From the NCBI RefSeq assembly GCF_037975245.1, contig NC_092579.1, positions 10,531,678 through 10,595,677 on the forward strand: DNA of 64,000 bases, given 5' to 3'. This document shows positions 23,826 through 36,799 of the stretch, piece by piece. The DNA is from Apostichopus japonicus (Eukaryota > Echinodermata > Holothuroidea > Aspidochirotida > Stichopodidae). Position 1 is the first letter of the stretch, and every line of letters begins with the position of its first letter. The translations under genes were made by a program, and so were the position numbers. A model generated the notes under the pieces. The model did no database searches, had not been told where the DNA came from, and saw only the letters and a list, made by a program, of their open reading frames with translations.

Positions 23826-24091
23826 CAGGCGCGTAGCCAGGAATTTGCCAAGGGAGGGGCGAAACTGTTTGCAAATTATCAGAGCCGTACATTCAGCATT
23901 GCAAACTATCTAAGCGTAGCGCCACCATGAGTTGGCGCGAAACATAAAACAGAATTTTCCCAGGTCTTGTAAGTTGCATCTTAGCATTTACTCTTTTGAA
24001 AAAACTAGCGATATCATAAAAATATTAAACTTTTTTTTAAAGGTCAAGGGGGGGGGGGCTACCCCTTTGCCCCCCTTTGGCTACATGTCTG
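23826..24091 (+). mobile_element. hAT-type MITE, decayed copy of 3819-4134
   Basis: Left end CAGGCGCGTAGCCAGG, right end GGCTACATGTCTG (decayed). Flanks CCCCCAGC and TCCCAAGC match at 6 of 8. It shares almost all words with 3819-4134 but has lost about 45 bp after the core (23906-23940). Confidence 0.75.
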
Positions 24092-25500
24092 TCCCAAGCC
24101 CCTCAACCTCCACCCTAAAGTACTACAAAGTGCTGACTGACAGGTGGTGGTTCCCAGTGTCAGCCACTATAGAATAACAATACTTGTCCATACTTTTGAG
24201 GGTATTTTGGCACAGAGATTAGTAAAACTTTTGGCTCTAAAGGTAGTCAGTATAGGCCCCAAATTATAGCATGCTATAACTGCTAGAAGTTTTCAAAAAG
24301 TACTTTCCTGAAGGTCTTTACTTTACAAACTGTTCTCAGAAATTGTTTAGGAACACACAAGATGATTAAATGTCCCAGTTAGGAAATTTCCTTGAAGTTT
24401 GTAATAAAAAAAAAGTTTAGGAATTTTGACCAAAGGTGACCATATTTGAATATCTAGCATAGTTAGGGGCCAATATAGTATACCGTTAGGAGAAAACCCA
24501 CCTGGAATTAGTGATTTACTTGAAACACTCTCAATGCATATCTATTTCTTTACCAGGCCTCTATATTGCACAAAACATTTTACTCATTAACTTTTTCCTT
24601 GCAAGAATATAAAGAAATTCCAAGAGACCTTTACATAGCCACACGAACAGTGACACCAATTTATGTGTTCATTATGCTGTCCCCAATTTCCACCCCACTC
24701 ACTTCCTCACATATTGTCATTTTGTAATATATTATTAAAGAGATGAATTGCTATTGCAGTTGAAGTCTCCTTTTTTACCGGACACTGCCTTGATATACCA
24801 TTCTATATGAGATCAACCTCACCTTCTAGTTTACAGACATACTCACTTTAAGCATTGTAATCGGGTCTGAGTGTTTGTGTCTTCAGTTTTTTCTCTCTCT
24901 ATAGGGTCCTTGATGGGGACTTAAGTGTCCCTCCTGATCCTTTTTTTCTACTAAACTAAACTCAACAGTATGTGGATATGAATCAAATTATTCATAAAGT
25001 ACCTGCACTTTTTCTTTATAAGTTATTTGTTCCAGTAGTTCCAAAGTATGAGATGGCAACATCCAAACATGTTTCCTTTTAACATTTTTTGTTGTTGTTT
25101 AATCTGAAGTTAGCTGCCGAGCTAGTAACTCATTTTTAGTCTTTCATTGGAACACCACTGGATGGTCTATAATGAAGTCATGATTACTTTAAAATTACCC
25201 CTACCTTTCACATTTGCTGTGGAGAGTGATGGACACTAGAAAGCGAGATTATCACAGAGAAAATTCCTATGTAGACAATGTGAGGAAATTCAACGAGAGC
25301 TTTGCCGCTGAAAACTCCTGTAATTCCTTTTGTTACAAGTCTCATGATGGTGCCGAATACATGACCTTCTTTTTGGAAACTGTTTGGCTGTATGATATCT
25401 GTTGATGGAATTGAACCACCTGCTGAATGAATTCTGCATCACCAGAACAGATTATATAATGGCCTAACAAGTTCCAAAATTTGGTCTTTGTTCTTAGCAC
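24092..25500. other. No gene; retroelement tail word at 24935-24965
   Basis: 24890-24965 reads TTTTTTCTCTCTCTATAGG, then GTGTCCCTCCTGATCC and a CTACTAAACTAAACT end, as at 20057. It is a probable 3' end of a non-LTR element. The 63-codon frame at 25214 has no support. Confidence 0.4.
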
Positions 25501-25505
25501 CTGGA

Positions 25506-25738
25506 ACTATCTGAGCGGAGCGCCACCATCGGTTGGCGCGGATCATGCAATAAAATTTTTGGTTTAACAAACCCCTCAGATGGCCGGAAACGGCCCTTCC
25601 CGAGTGTTCATTCTGGTTCCCTGGCCTCTTGCTAACTTGAGACACCTCATTTTTTATGTAGAAAAAGGGCACATTTTTAACCTGAGGAAAAGTGGGGGCA
25701 CATACCCCCTGTGCCCCCCCCCCCGGTTCCGCCGCTCT
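25506..25738 (+). mobile_element. Core-bearing MITE fragment
   Basis: Core at 25506-25547 (CTATCTGAGCGGAGCGCC). The right end is probably GGTTCCGCCGCTCTTG near 25738 after a C run. The left end was not located. Confidence 0.6.
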
Positions 25739-25875
25739 TGGAAATCATCCCTCGATACAAATGCCACACATAGTTCTGTAGGGAATGAAACTTTGGAGAA
25801 CCATCAGAAGGGTGATGAATGTATGAAAATGAGGAATCAGTCATGGATGTGGAGTAAGTCTCCATTATATGGGAT

Positions 25876-26241
25876 CAGTGGCGTAGGAAGGTACTTTTGA
25901 GTGGGGGGGCTGAAGACTGATGGCCGGCCTGGGGGAGGGGTCTAAGGGGAGGGGGTGTCCCCCTCCCCTTTGGAATTTTTTGCATTTCCAGGTAGCCTCA
26001 GATGCAATTTGGTGCAATATAGCACACTTCAACACCCACTCCAATTTGTAGACTTAATTTTGTATTTTCACCTGGCCTTAGATGCAATTTGGTGCTCCAA
26101 ATGAGATTTTTTTTCTCATTTGAAAATGAAAAAGGGGTTTTCTGACTTGCGAACCGGGGGGGCGGAATGATACTTCCGCCCCTCCACATTTTTCACTGGG
26201 GGGGCTGGCGCCCCCCAGCCCCCCCGGTTCCTACGCCCTTG
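25876..26241 (+). mobile_element. hAT-type MITE, 366 bp, perfect target duplication, no core
   Basis: Left end CAGTGGCGTAGGAAGG, right end GGTTCCTACGCCCTTG. TATGGGAT is present on both sides (25868-25875 and 26242-26249), a perfect 8-bp duplication. G-rich next to the left end and C-rich next to the right. It lacks the GC-rich core found in the others. Confidence 0.85.
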
Positions 26242-26249
26242 TATGGGAT

Positions 26250-26868
26250 ATACTTTTGCAGACAATGTTATTAATGGCCAATCACAATTTACAAAGAATA
26301 TCATAACATGTACAGGCCTAATTAAGTTGAATGAGTTTACACAGTTGGAGACCATTGCATTTCAATATCTCAATCAGACCATTGTTTGTCTTCAAATTTA
26401 TCATATATTTGAAATATCATGGGGAAATAGGAATAATTAATATCCTCTTGTTTGAATAAACGTAGGACTGGAGAAGAAACATTATATAGCCTAGACCTAA
26501 CTGCCTGGAAGATCCACACGATTCAACACGTCCCTCATCATGAGCTTCGTTTTCAGATAATTAGGTACAAGTGCGATACAAGCTGTAACATTAACATTAA
26601 GTGTTAGGCCTTTGCCTATTTAATTATTAGCCTAGGGCCTAGCCTACTCCAGTCTCACGTCTCTCTCAGTCTCCGTGAGTCAGTGTGTAACTTGAATTCA
26701 TATGGACGAATTGTCAAGTAACGCAATAACGTTATTCTGTGAAACTCCGACCACTTTTACTTGGTATTCCTCAGCACAGTCACCGGGCACACTTGCATTG
26801 CGTTCATATCAAAAATGGGTACTGAAGGCTTCACTTTGGTTGTTCAGCGTAATAAAGTGACTGTAAGT
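26250..26868. other. No feature seen
   Basis: AT-rich. No supported gene. It holds the left flank of the next element. Confidence 0.4.
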
Positions 26869-28697
26869 AGTGTTGCGCCGATATTACCAATATCGGTTTT
26901 GGCCGATATCCGATATTATCATCCCAATATCGGTCCGATACCGATACGATACCGATATTGTTTAACAGACAAAATAAAGGCAAAATCGTACTTTTTAGTC
27001 ATGCATACATTCACAAATAAATCTTCAAGTAAACAACAAAATATGTTGTTTTGTTTTCCTTTTGTCCTAAGTTGAAAGAATGACTTTTTTCCTGATTTTG
27101 AAAAAGAAAATGGTAATTGAAATCCAACCGGAATCTTTTTCACTGCAGCGCTGCACACGATAATAAAATGGACGCAGTAAATGTGAGCCTTAACATCGTA
27201 AAGACTTACAAGTAGCTACAGTGTTAACGTATGCTTGCAAAATTGCATCTTAATTAGGTTCGAACTGTCGATCACAATGTAAAGGTTAAAATTTATTGAG
27301 TTTATACTCAATGTACAACTTATTCACTTGACCGAGTAGAGAAAAAAACTGAAAATCAGTAGAGAAATGACCAATTGTGTACGGAAAGTAAGGTGGTACA
27401 CCTTTCAAATATTACAAAAGATCGAGCAAAACACTTTCGAAAAATTCACGCAAAACTGACATATCGTACTAAATGCAACTAATGTCATGTAAACAAGGCT
27501 CTAGTGCATCCATTTATGAATATACCGTAAGACCAAATCTGTTGTTAAGCGGGGGCAAAAGAAAGTATTTTCTAGAATTTCCAAAAATACGGAAAAAATT
27601 ATATCCTACCATACTTAAGTGTATAGCAAATAGCCTAACCACCTCGGCGGTTACGGATCTCACGTAACTATAAAGTTCCCTGGCAACGTGCCAAAAAATT
27701 TTAACAAACAGGCGTTACACGGGGGGGGGGGGGGGAGTGAGCTCACAGTTGTGGGGGAAGGTACCTGGGAAAATTCACAGCACATGTACCGTGGTAGTTG
27801 GGTATAGGGTTAAACGTTGCAGTTGTAAAAATGTACGCATAGTGCATGCTATTCATTGTAAGGCAGTCTAGAAACAGGGCTTTGCTGAACGTTGTTTCAT
27901 AACATCGGAGGTTTTGTAAGGTGCCCCTTTTAAATATTGAAACACAGATTAAATCTCGTTTCATTTTATAACATAATATAGCTACTCTAACTTGTCATTT
28001 TAAAATTTTCATCAGTTTCGTGACAATTTAAATAAAAAAAGTTGTCAGTATTTTGCATCCGCAACTGCGAATTTTTTCATCGCCAGACACGCAAAAAATG
28101 CCAAAATTTTCCCACGAGGGGTTCTACCTCATGACCCCACCAAGGCCCTATGGCGGGCCCCTGGACACCACGCCTTTATGCTCGCATGCTACGCATGCTC
28201 GGCGTGTTCGCTGGGCGAACACAGGCGGGAAATCGGCAGTGTGTTCGCGAAAATTGAACAAGGTTTTCCAACACTGCTGAACTGTGCAGTTATGCATCAT
28301 GTTCAAGGTTTTCACGGAGGCCTTTGGGAAAATGAATGGTTAGTTCAGTGTATGTATGCTGCACTAATGCTGTGTATAGGCCATGGTTCACGAACGAAGG
28401 TCATTTGTTATATTCGCGCGCCGTAGACGTGTTTTTAGAGGTTACGGAGGGTCAGGTCTACATGGATATTAATCGAAAATGAATCTGAGTTTAACTGACG
28501 CTAAAGAAATGGATCGTCTTGGACAGATTAACAAATCATTGCAAGTATAAAGAAGTAGCTCTGCTGTTAAAAAGAAAAGTTCAATATCGGTTTGCTGTTA
28601 TCGGCAATTAGGCAAAATTTTACCGATACCGATATGCTGCCGATATTGCAAATATCGGCCGATACCGATATTGAAAACGATTATCGTAGCAACACTA
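26869..28697. mobile_element. TIR DNA element with CCGATAT-rich ends
   Basis: The left end reads TAGTGTTGCGCCGATATTACC and the right end is the inverse, with GCAACACTA at 28689-28697. Both subterminal zones (26878-26960, 28575-28690) are packed with CCGATAT, ATATCGG and CCGATACC words. The AGTGTTGC-type end and the length resemble non-autonomous hAT elements. No matching 8-bp flanks are seen (ACTGTAAG left, ATTTCTAA right). The right end abuts the palindrome arm exactly. No transposase frame remains. Confidence 0.65.
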
Positions 28698-30290
28698 ATT
28701 TCTAACCAGTTTTCCTCCCCAATAAAACTATTGGGTCATTAAGCCTTGACCTACCAAAGCTTCCGTAGTATGATTCCTGCCTTGAATCTGCTAAGTAGGT
28801 GCCAAATGCACGAAATTCAAAATCCTTCAGAATCAGACCAAAAAGCCTGCAGTGTGTGTGACGTGAACGACTAAGTTCAGTGAAATTTGACATCTGTGGG
28901 CACCTAAATTACATGGTAATCATACTTTAGGTTATTTTTGCTAAAGCTGGAAGTACCTGGTGTTTAACTAAGGACAAAAACTCAGTTTCAATGCATGAAA
29001 TACCCCTAATGTTGTTAGCTTAGGCCTAGGCCTCAGGTTTATAATGGCGCTACGTTAGTATCTTAGACCAAGTCTACACCAGCTGTAGCACAATGTTGTA
29101 TGAGGTCTGTATCCTAAGTGGAGTGGCTGCTGAGGGCTAATACCTTGCACAGAGAATGTTTTGAGTCTTATTTAGCAAATAATCCACAAAGGTATGCATA
29201 TTCTGCTTCTGCCAATGTGCATCCAGGGGTTTTTGAGCCTATTCACTCCTCATTAGTTTTCTGTTGTTTTGTCAATTTCAGAGAAAGTTGATGTGCTAAG
29301 TCCTCAGCATGCACAGCGATATATTTTGAATGGGTGTGGTATCAATGGACTCAACTGGTTAGATGAGGTAACAACAAATCCCAAACAACTCTGACATCAG
29401 AAAGAGATATCCTGATGCTTCCATGGGAGATCTACTGTAGTAACTATAGGAACCAGTGCTTGCCACCAATGGAGAATAAGGTAATTTGACTTTGTTGTTC
29501 TCTGCCGAGCAACAAATTTGAATGTTTTATCATGAAATATGCCCCCCTATCCACCTCTCTTCTCTTATAACTGTCTTTAATACATTGTAACAACCTATGC
29601 ACAAACCTTTAAATGGACTGGATATGCTATTGAGGTGAACAGTGTATCTAGATAGCATTCCAGTAAGCTTTACTTTTGACTGCTGTAATACTGTTACAGT
29701 GAGGCTGTTGTTTACAAATCCCGATGATCCAGTTTTGGCAAAGAACACCTTCAATTCTCTTCTTTTATTCTTAGTAACTTAACAGTTGCACTGGAGTGAC
29801 ATGCAATATCAGTTTAACATGTTCCAAACAGTTCAGGAATACATTGGGGTATGTCCTGTGGGTCAGTTTGTGAGGAATCTGCTGAGCTAAACAAAAGTAG
29901 TTTTCATCACTTTTCAGAGCCAGAGACGAAAAAGCCCTCACCGCTAACCCTTCTATGGATGATGTTTCTGCAGGTAGGGCAAGCCAGACCAAGTGGATTG
30001 TGATCAGGGATACCAATAATACCTGCAAGAATCATAGATGCACCCAAATTGGTCAAGCTTATCAAAATTGGTGACTGGAAGTGTTGTTGCAGACATAGAC
30101 CTGGTTACTGCTTACACAGTATTGCTCATATGTGTATTCACACACTGCACCGTGCATACTGAAATCTCTGAAAATACATCTTTATGGACCTAAAATGATA
30201 ATTGCATATAATTCTGTTGTGGTTTATATTGTGACGACTATGAAAAGTATCATTTTGGGAAAAAAAAAAAATTCAACTCTCACTTAAGGT
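28698..30290 (+). repeat. Palindrome, left arm (1,593 bp)
   Basis: Reverse complement of 30752-32343 at roughly 99.5% identity. I count about seven substitutions and a one-base indel in the T run of the AGTTTTATT word. The centre of symmetry is near 30521. Small frames on the minus strand (29530-29754, 29771-30028) recur in all copies simply because the DNA does. Confidence 0.9.
29282..29367 (+). other. Exon-like segment within the palindrome arm
   Basis: A pyrimidine tract and acceptor (TTGTTTTGTCAATTTCAG) precede it and GTAACA follows. The frame reads KVDVLSPQHAQRYILNG and ends NWLDE, open throughout. It is duplicated in reverse in the right arm (31675-31760). The protein is not recognised. 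It could be a captured host exon or a transposon exon. Confidence 0.3.
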
Positions 30291-30760
30291 AGCATACGCC
30301 CATTAAAAGCCCCATTGACTTACACACTAAATCACAAAAGTAATGTGGTCTCTAAGTCTAGATAGAAGTTTTCACTAGCTTAACGCTACCCATCACCGGA
30401 TAGCTGACAAGTTGGCCTTTCATGGCACCATCAATTTTCCGTACCATGACCGTGAAAATTTTTTGCTATCCGAGCCGGAAGTTTTCGTCACTTGTAAACA
30501 AACCTCTTCACTCAGTGGTAAACAAATTTCCTACGCTGCTCCTGGGAAGCCTAAAGGGGTCTAAAATTGCCTCAATTGACCCAATTTTTTCACCACATGT
30601 ACTTCCATTCATGCTCTTCAACATGAAAGCCACAAAAAACTAGATTATAATTGATAACAGGTCACAAAAGATGTTCTCCTGCTGCTTTTTGGCACTTTTC
30701 CTGAAGGAGAACAATCGAGCGGATTGATATAGACTCTAATAGGAGTATGCCACCTTAAGT
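30281..30760 (+). mobile_element. ~480-bp TIR element forming the palindrome loop
   Basis: Both ends read CACTTAAGGTRGCATACKCC inward, so the loop is itself a MITE. The inner 461 bp are not symmetrical. The same element, inverted and 5 bp longer, lies at 33412-33893. Confidence 0.75.
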
Positions 30761-32343
30761 GAGAGTTGAATTTTTTTTTTTTCCCAAAATGATACTTTTC
30801 ATAGTCGTCACAATATAAACCACAACAGAATTATATGCAATTATCATTTTAGGTCCATAAAGATGTATTTTCAGAGATTTCAGTATGCACGGTGCAGTGT
30901 GTGAATACACATATGAGCAATACTGTGTAAGCAGTAACCAGGTCTATGTCTGCAACAACACTTCCAGTCACCAATTTTGATAAGCTTGACCAATTTGGGT
31001 GCATCTATGATTCTTGCAGGTATTATTGGTATCCCTGATCACAATCCACTTGGTCTGGCTTGCCCTACCTGCAGAAACATCATCCATAGAAGGGTTAGCG
31101 GTGAGGGCTTTTTCGTCTCTGGCTCTGAAAAGTGATGAAAACTACTTTTGTTTAGCTCAGCAGATTCCTCACAAACTGACCCACAGGACATACCCCAATG
31201 TATTCCTGAACTGTTTGGAACATGTTAAACTGATATTGCATGTCACTCCAGTGCAACTGTTAAGTTACTAAGAATAAAAGAAGAGAATTGAAGGTGTTCT
31301 TTGCCAAAACTGGATCATCGGGATTTGTAAACAACAGCCTCACTGTAACAGTATTACAGCAGTCAAAAGTAAAGCTTACTGGAATGCTATCTAGATACAC
31401 TGTTCACCTCAATAGCATATCCAGTCCATTTAAAGGTTTGTGCATAGGTTGTTACAATGTATTAAAGACAGTTATAAGAGAAGAGAGGTGGATAGGGGGG
31501 CATATTTCATGATGAAACATTCAAATTTGTTGCTCGGCAGAGAACAACAAAGTCAAATTACCTTATTCTCCATTGGTGGCAAGCACTGGTTCCTATAGTT
31601 ACTACAGTAGATCTCCCATGGAAGCATCAGGATATCTCTTTCTGCTGTCAGAGTTGTTTGGGATTTGTTGTTACCTCATCTAACCAGTTGAGTCCATTGA
31701 TACCACACCCATTCAAAGTATATCGCTGTGCATGCTGAGGACTTAGCACATCAACTTTCTCTGAAATTGACAAAACAACAGAAAACTAATGAGGAGTGAA
31801 TAGGCTCAAAAACCCCTGGATGCACATTGGCAGAAGCAGAATATGCATACCTTTGTGGATTATTTGCTAAATAAGACTCAAAACATTCTCTGTGCAAGGT
31901 ATCAGCCCTCAGCAGCCACTCCACTTAGGATACAGACCTCATACAACATTGTGCTACAGCTGGTGTAGACTTGGTCTAGGATACTAACGTAGCACCATTA
32001 TGAACCTGAGGCCTAGGCCTAAGCTAACAACATTAGGGGTATTTCATGCATTGAAACTGAGTTTTTGTCCTTAGTTAAACACCAGGTACTTCCAGCTTTA
32101 GCAAAAATAACCTAAAGTATGATTACCATGTAATTTAGGTGCCCACAGATGTCAAATTTCACTGAACTTAGTCGTTCACGTCACACACACTGCAGGCTTT
32201 TTGGTCTGATTCTGAAGGATTTTGAATTTCGTGCATTTGGCACCTACTTAGCAGATTCAAGGCAGGAATCATACTACGGAAGCTTTGGTAGGTCAAGGCT
32301 TAATGACCCAATAGTTTATTGGGGAGGAAAACTGGTTAGAAAT
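30752..32343 (-). repeat. Palindrome, right arm (1,592 bp)
   Basis: Mirror of 28698-30290. It ends with CTGGTTAGAAAT at 32343, where similarity stops abruptly. Confidence 0.9.
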
Positions 32344-32563
32344 GCTCAGAAGGCTGTTCTAGTCTAATGTATGGACACGCACTTGCTCTTTGTGGTACTT
32401 TAAGGCTGTAATACTAATTTATGCGTAAAAATCACCCAAGCGTGAAATTTTCTGACGTTTGCTTGAAAACCATTTTTACACACCATAGCAACTACTTTGA
32501 TCCAAAATTGGGACTTCTAGCACTTAAAATGAAAAATTTGGCATTTTTGCTTAAGCTCTACAG
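32344..32563. other. Unique spacer between palindrome and third copy
   Basis: About 220 bp without a match elsewhere in the window. Confidence 0.6.
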
Positions 32564-33421
32564 TACTGTAGTAACTATAGGAACCAGTGCTTGCCACCAA
32601 TGGAGAATAAGGTAATTTGACTTTGTTGTTCTCTGCCGAGCAACAAATTTGAATGTTTTATCATGACATATGCCCCCCTATCCACCTCTCTTCTCTTATA
32701 ACTGTCTTTAATACATTGTAACAACCTATGCACAAACCTTTAAATGGACTGGATATGCTATTGAGGTGAACAGTGTATCTAGATAGCATTCCAGTAAGCT
32801 TTCCTTTTGACTGCTGTAATACTGTTACAGTGAGGCTGTTGTTTACAAATCCCGATGATCCAGTTTTGGCAAAGAACACCTTCAATTCTCTTCTTTTATT
32901 CTTAGTAACTTAACAGTTGCACTGGAGTGACATGCAATATCAGTTTAACATGTTCCAAACAGTTCAGGAATACATTGGGGTATGTCCTGTGGGTCAGTTT
33001 GTGAGGAATCTGCTGAGCTAAACAAAAGTAGTTTTCATCACTTTTCAGAGCCAGAGACGAAAAAGCCCTCACCGCTAACCCTTCTATGGATGATGTTTCT
33101 GCAGGTAGGGCAAGCCAGACCAAGTGGATTGTGATCAGGGATACCAATAATACCTGCAAGAATCATAGATGCACCCAAATTGGTCAAGCTTATCAAAATT
33201 GGTGACTGGAAGTGTTGTTGCAGACATAGACCTGGTTACTGCTTACACAGTATTGCTCATATGTGTATTCACACACTGCACCGTGCATACTGAAATCTCT
33301 GAAAATACATCTTTATGGACCTAAAATGATAATTGCATATAATTCTGTTGTGGTTTATATTGCGACGACTATGAAAAGTATCATTTTGGGGAAAAAAAAA
33401 AATTCAACTCTCACTTAAGGT
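32564..33421 (+). repeat. Third, partial copy of the arm (858 bp)
   Basis: Direct-orientation copy of 29433-30290 with a constant offset of 3,131 bp. I found about four substitutions and no indels. It begins at ACTGTAGTAAC and runs into the MITE. Confidence 0.9.
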
Positions 33422-33900
33422 GGCATACTCCTATTAGAGTCTATATCAATCCGCTCGATTGTTCTCCTTCAGGAAAAGTGCCAAAAAGCAGCAGGAGAAC
33501 ATCTTTTGTGACCTGTTATCAATCATAATCTAGTTTTTTGTGGCTTTCATGTTGAAGAGCATGAATGGAAGTACATGTGGTGAAAAAATTGGGTCAATTG
33601 AGGCAATTTTAGACCCCTTTAGGCTTCCCAGGAGCAGCGTACAGTAGGAAATTTGTTTACCACTGAGTGAAGAGGTTTGTTTACAAGTGACGAAAACTTC
33701 CGGCTCGGATAGCAAAAAATTTTCACGGTCATGGTACGGAAAATTGATGGTGCCATGAAAGGCCAACTTGTCAGCTATCCGGTGATGGGTAGCGTTAAGC
33801 TAGTGAAAACTTCTATCTAGACTTAGAGACCACATTACTTTTGTGATTTAGTGTGTAAGTCAATGGGGCTTTTAATGGGCGTATGCTACCTGAGGTGAAA
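33412..33900 (-). mobile_element. Second copy of the loop MITE, inverted
   Basis: Reverse complement of 30281-30760 with one 5-bp insertion (GTACAGTAGG versus GTAGG). Its far end is diverged: GGCGTATGCTACCTGAGG, then GAAAGTCTG. Confidence 0.8.
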
Positions 33901-35894
33901 GTCTGAAAATCTTGTAAGAAATTACTCTAAAGGTGAAATTGCGTTAATGTACAAACAAAGCACGTAGATTGCCTTTGGTGAGAACAAAATCGCTGTGGAA
34001 TTTCATGCGTGTCAAATTTCCTTTGAGGTCAAGAGAAGTAGTCTTCAGAAAACCCAATCTACGGTACCCAACATCGACCATACTGTCATCACATACATGT
34101 TTCTGCATTACGATCATGATGCACAAGCCTATATCATTTCGTCGTCCGGATCAGACATCCGTACAAAACTGTCGCAACGAAACCGGTGTACGAGCTGCAT
34201 TTCGCGTAAGTTGCTGAGTTCCTGTAGGTTCTCTCTGGCTAGTATCTTTGTAGTAAGCAATAAGATTTTGATATGTACTTGGTATGTCGATGATCCATAT
34301 CAATTAAATAACCCTATTGTTTTGGTGAAGGTCAATACAGCCCAAACTGTGAATAACCTGCAAACATGGTATATCCAAATCTCTAGTTGAAATCAAAGCC
34401 CTAACAAAATTTCTCCTATGGGCCCGGCAAGGAATCACTAAATCTTTGACTTTCTGGTTTCTTATTTGTTCATTACTAGGCTGCTCATTGCCCTTTTGTA
34501 AATGATGTTCTTATCCTTTAAGAAAAGTGAATAATAAAGAAAAATACCCCAGCAGCACGGCTAATAAATGAGCAGTGATGTAAGATGTTTGAATAGCTAA
34601 CCACCGGACCAAAGTTCAGCAGGCTGATTCGAAATATACCAATAACAGATGAGAACAATTTGCGGGAGGAAGGAGTGCTTCTAAATAAACCTTCACATGA
34701 TCAGCTATACACAATAATGCACATGTTTTGTAGCATATATAGCCCAATACACCTGTTTTCTCAAAGGTATTCCGTAAGAGTTGGGGGGGGGTCTTTAAAG
34801 GGGGTGGGGGTCCGATCTTCTAATTTTATGGCTTAGTGGGTCACTAGTTCCCAAACATATTCGAGACGGATGCTCATACCATTTCTGGTTTAGAAGGTTA
34901 AAGGTTAAAGTGCTAAACTGGCCATATTTTCAAACTGAGGCTAAAAATCGAAAGAAACTTGCAGAACTAATAGTTTCTATGGAAAACTTCCCCACCTTCC
35001 AAACGAGTGTGATAACGTCACAGAATCACAGGAGAATGGCATGTCCAAAATACTAAAGTCTTAAGAAAGTCAAAATCTTGGTTGGAACTAAAATTTATAT
35101 GTGCGGCATTCAGTGGAAAGGATTTCGACTTCGAAAAGAATTTTCGAAACAATTATGGCGTTAACCCACACCCTATATGTTTACCATTAGGATTAGCCTG
35201 ATTAATTATGGTGTCTAAATGAAGAGGTCTATAGGAAGCTGAACCTCCGAATGCATATTATGGCAGACCGATGCTTTCACGTGATATCCATGTATAAGCT
35301 CATTGGAAGTTGCTCTCCATTGGAAAGATCTGTGAACTTGAAACTTATAATTACCTTGAAAGCTAATTGGAAAGGTACGTTTTGTAAATTAAATGCCGAT
35401 TTTCCCGTCTTTGAACTCCAAGCGGATGTGACGTATTCGTGTACGTCAATAAGTCGGAAATGCAACATGCAATGGCATAATAATTTGTGGCGTATATGCA
35501 GCATGACATTTTCTCTTACTTCTTAAGTTTCACATCTTTTCTTACACTTGAATAAAAGGCGGCATGTTAAAAAAGACATACAAAAATTTAAAAAATATAA
35601 TAAAAAAATTACCATAGGTCGGAGGCAATCGATATGACATTGCAAAACTGAGCTTTGTCTTTATTATTTAAATATAGAATTTCAAGCCAGTCGGGCAAAG
35701 TTTACACTGGCGCAAAATATATACCGCTCCACAATATAACGTCATAAAAATCGATAAAAATACTGTTTGTGATAGAATTGGACTCGCTGGGTCCATTGAT
35801 GCAATGATCAGGACGATCAAATGCATTATTGTAGGGATTGAGAGGAGAATGAAAGGGTAGATAATTATGATATCATTCCGAGTCTATACAGCTA
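33901..35894. other. Gene-free stretch
   Basis: The 131-codon frame at 33995-34390 has no splice signals, homology motif or codon bias that I can see. A G-rich MITE remnant lies at 34775-34815. The rest is AT-rich. Confidence 0.4.
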
Positions 35895-35902
35895 GGGGAG
35901 GC

Positions 35903-36592
35903 CAGTGGCGTAGCCAGAGGGAGCCAGGCTTTTTTTCTTCTTCAAATTTGCTTTGTGCTACAGTCTTGCCCCCCCCCCCCAAATGAGATCCAGTGATGTA
36001 TTCAAAATTATACTTCTTTTAACATTTTTCGAGTTCTGATCACAAGTATTCATACCTCAGGGCACATGTTCATACTTCATGTATAAGGTCAGAACTTGCT
36101 AATCAGACCGAGATATTATACATTTTGGGCCTTCATCGTACCCACGTACGGAGACCGTTGATCAATATCGTCCTACAGAATAAGCGCCAATAATTTGGCC
36201 AGTTGTATAACCGTTACAAACTAACGCTAGCAACCCATGTTTATTTTCAGCGACCAATGATGCCACTTGTGGAGAATTTTCACTGCACGTATAGGTCCTA
36301 TAGGCCTAGTGAAACATGTTTCTGTGGGAATCTGGGCATGTTGTGCATTAGAGTAGCTAATTTATTCACTGTATCCTTTTCATATTGTGCGGAATTATGC
36401 AGAAACCACGACGACTGTCTCCGCAATAGAGGTAAATTAAGTGAAAGTGTGTCATGTTCCACTGAACCATTAGATGTGTATTTGTGCAGACGAGTTGCCC
36501 GTTAATACATATATTTCTTGATAATTCCTACCATCAACCCCTCTTAAGAAAAATCTTGCCCCCCTAACAATTGAATGTTGGCTACGCCACAG
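35903..36592 (+). mobile_element. hAT-type MITE, 690 bp
   Basis: Left end CAGTGGCGTAGCC, right end GGCTACGCCACAG. Flanks GGGGAGGC (35895-35902) and TGGGAGGC (36593-36600) match at 7 of 8. It contains an open frame of 100 codons at 36203-36505 rich in Cys, probably fortuitous. The GC-rich core is absent. Confidence 0.75.
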
Positions 36593-36799
36593 TGGGAGGC
36601 CACGTTGACTTAGAACTTATGTTGTTGGTACAAGATCACAGATGGGACTCACTATTGTTTATAGTCTTGCCCGATTTAAAATGTCCCGTGATTAAAACGG
36701 CATGCAAATGTGGCCAAGGAACAAATAAATATTAGTAGAGGGCGCTCTTGTTAGCCTACATTTAGAGCTAATTTATGTTCTACTTACATTCAGAGCCAT

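Noticed and set aside
29530-33159. Frames of 74 and 85 codons found three times
   Set aside because: Their repetition is due to near-identical DNA arms, so it gives no evidence of selection on protein.
33995-34390. 131-codon plus-strand frame
   Set aside because: No splice sites, start context or recognisable domain; a chance frame of this length is plausible in 64 kb.
36203-36505. Cys-rich 100-codon frame inside a MITE
   Set aside because: Lies wholly in a non-autonomous element and has no signal peptide or second copy to test.
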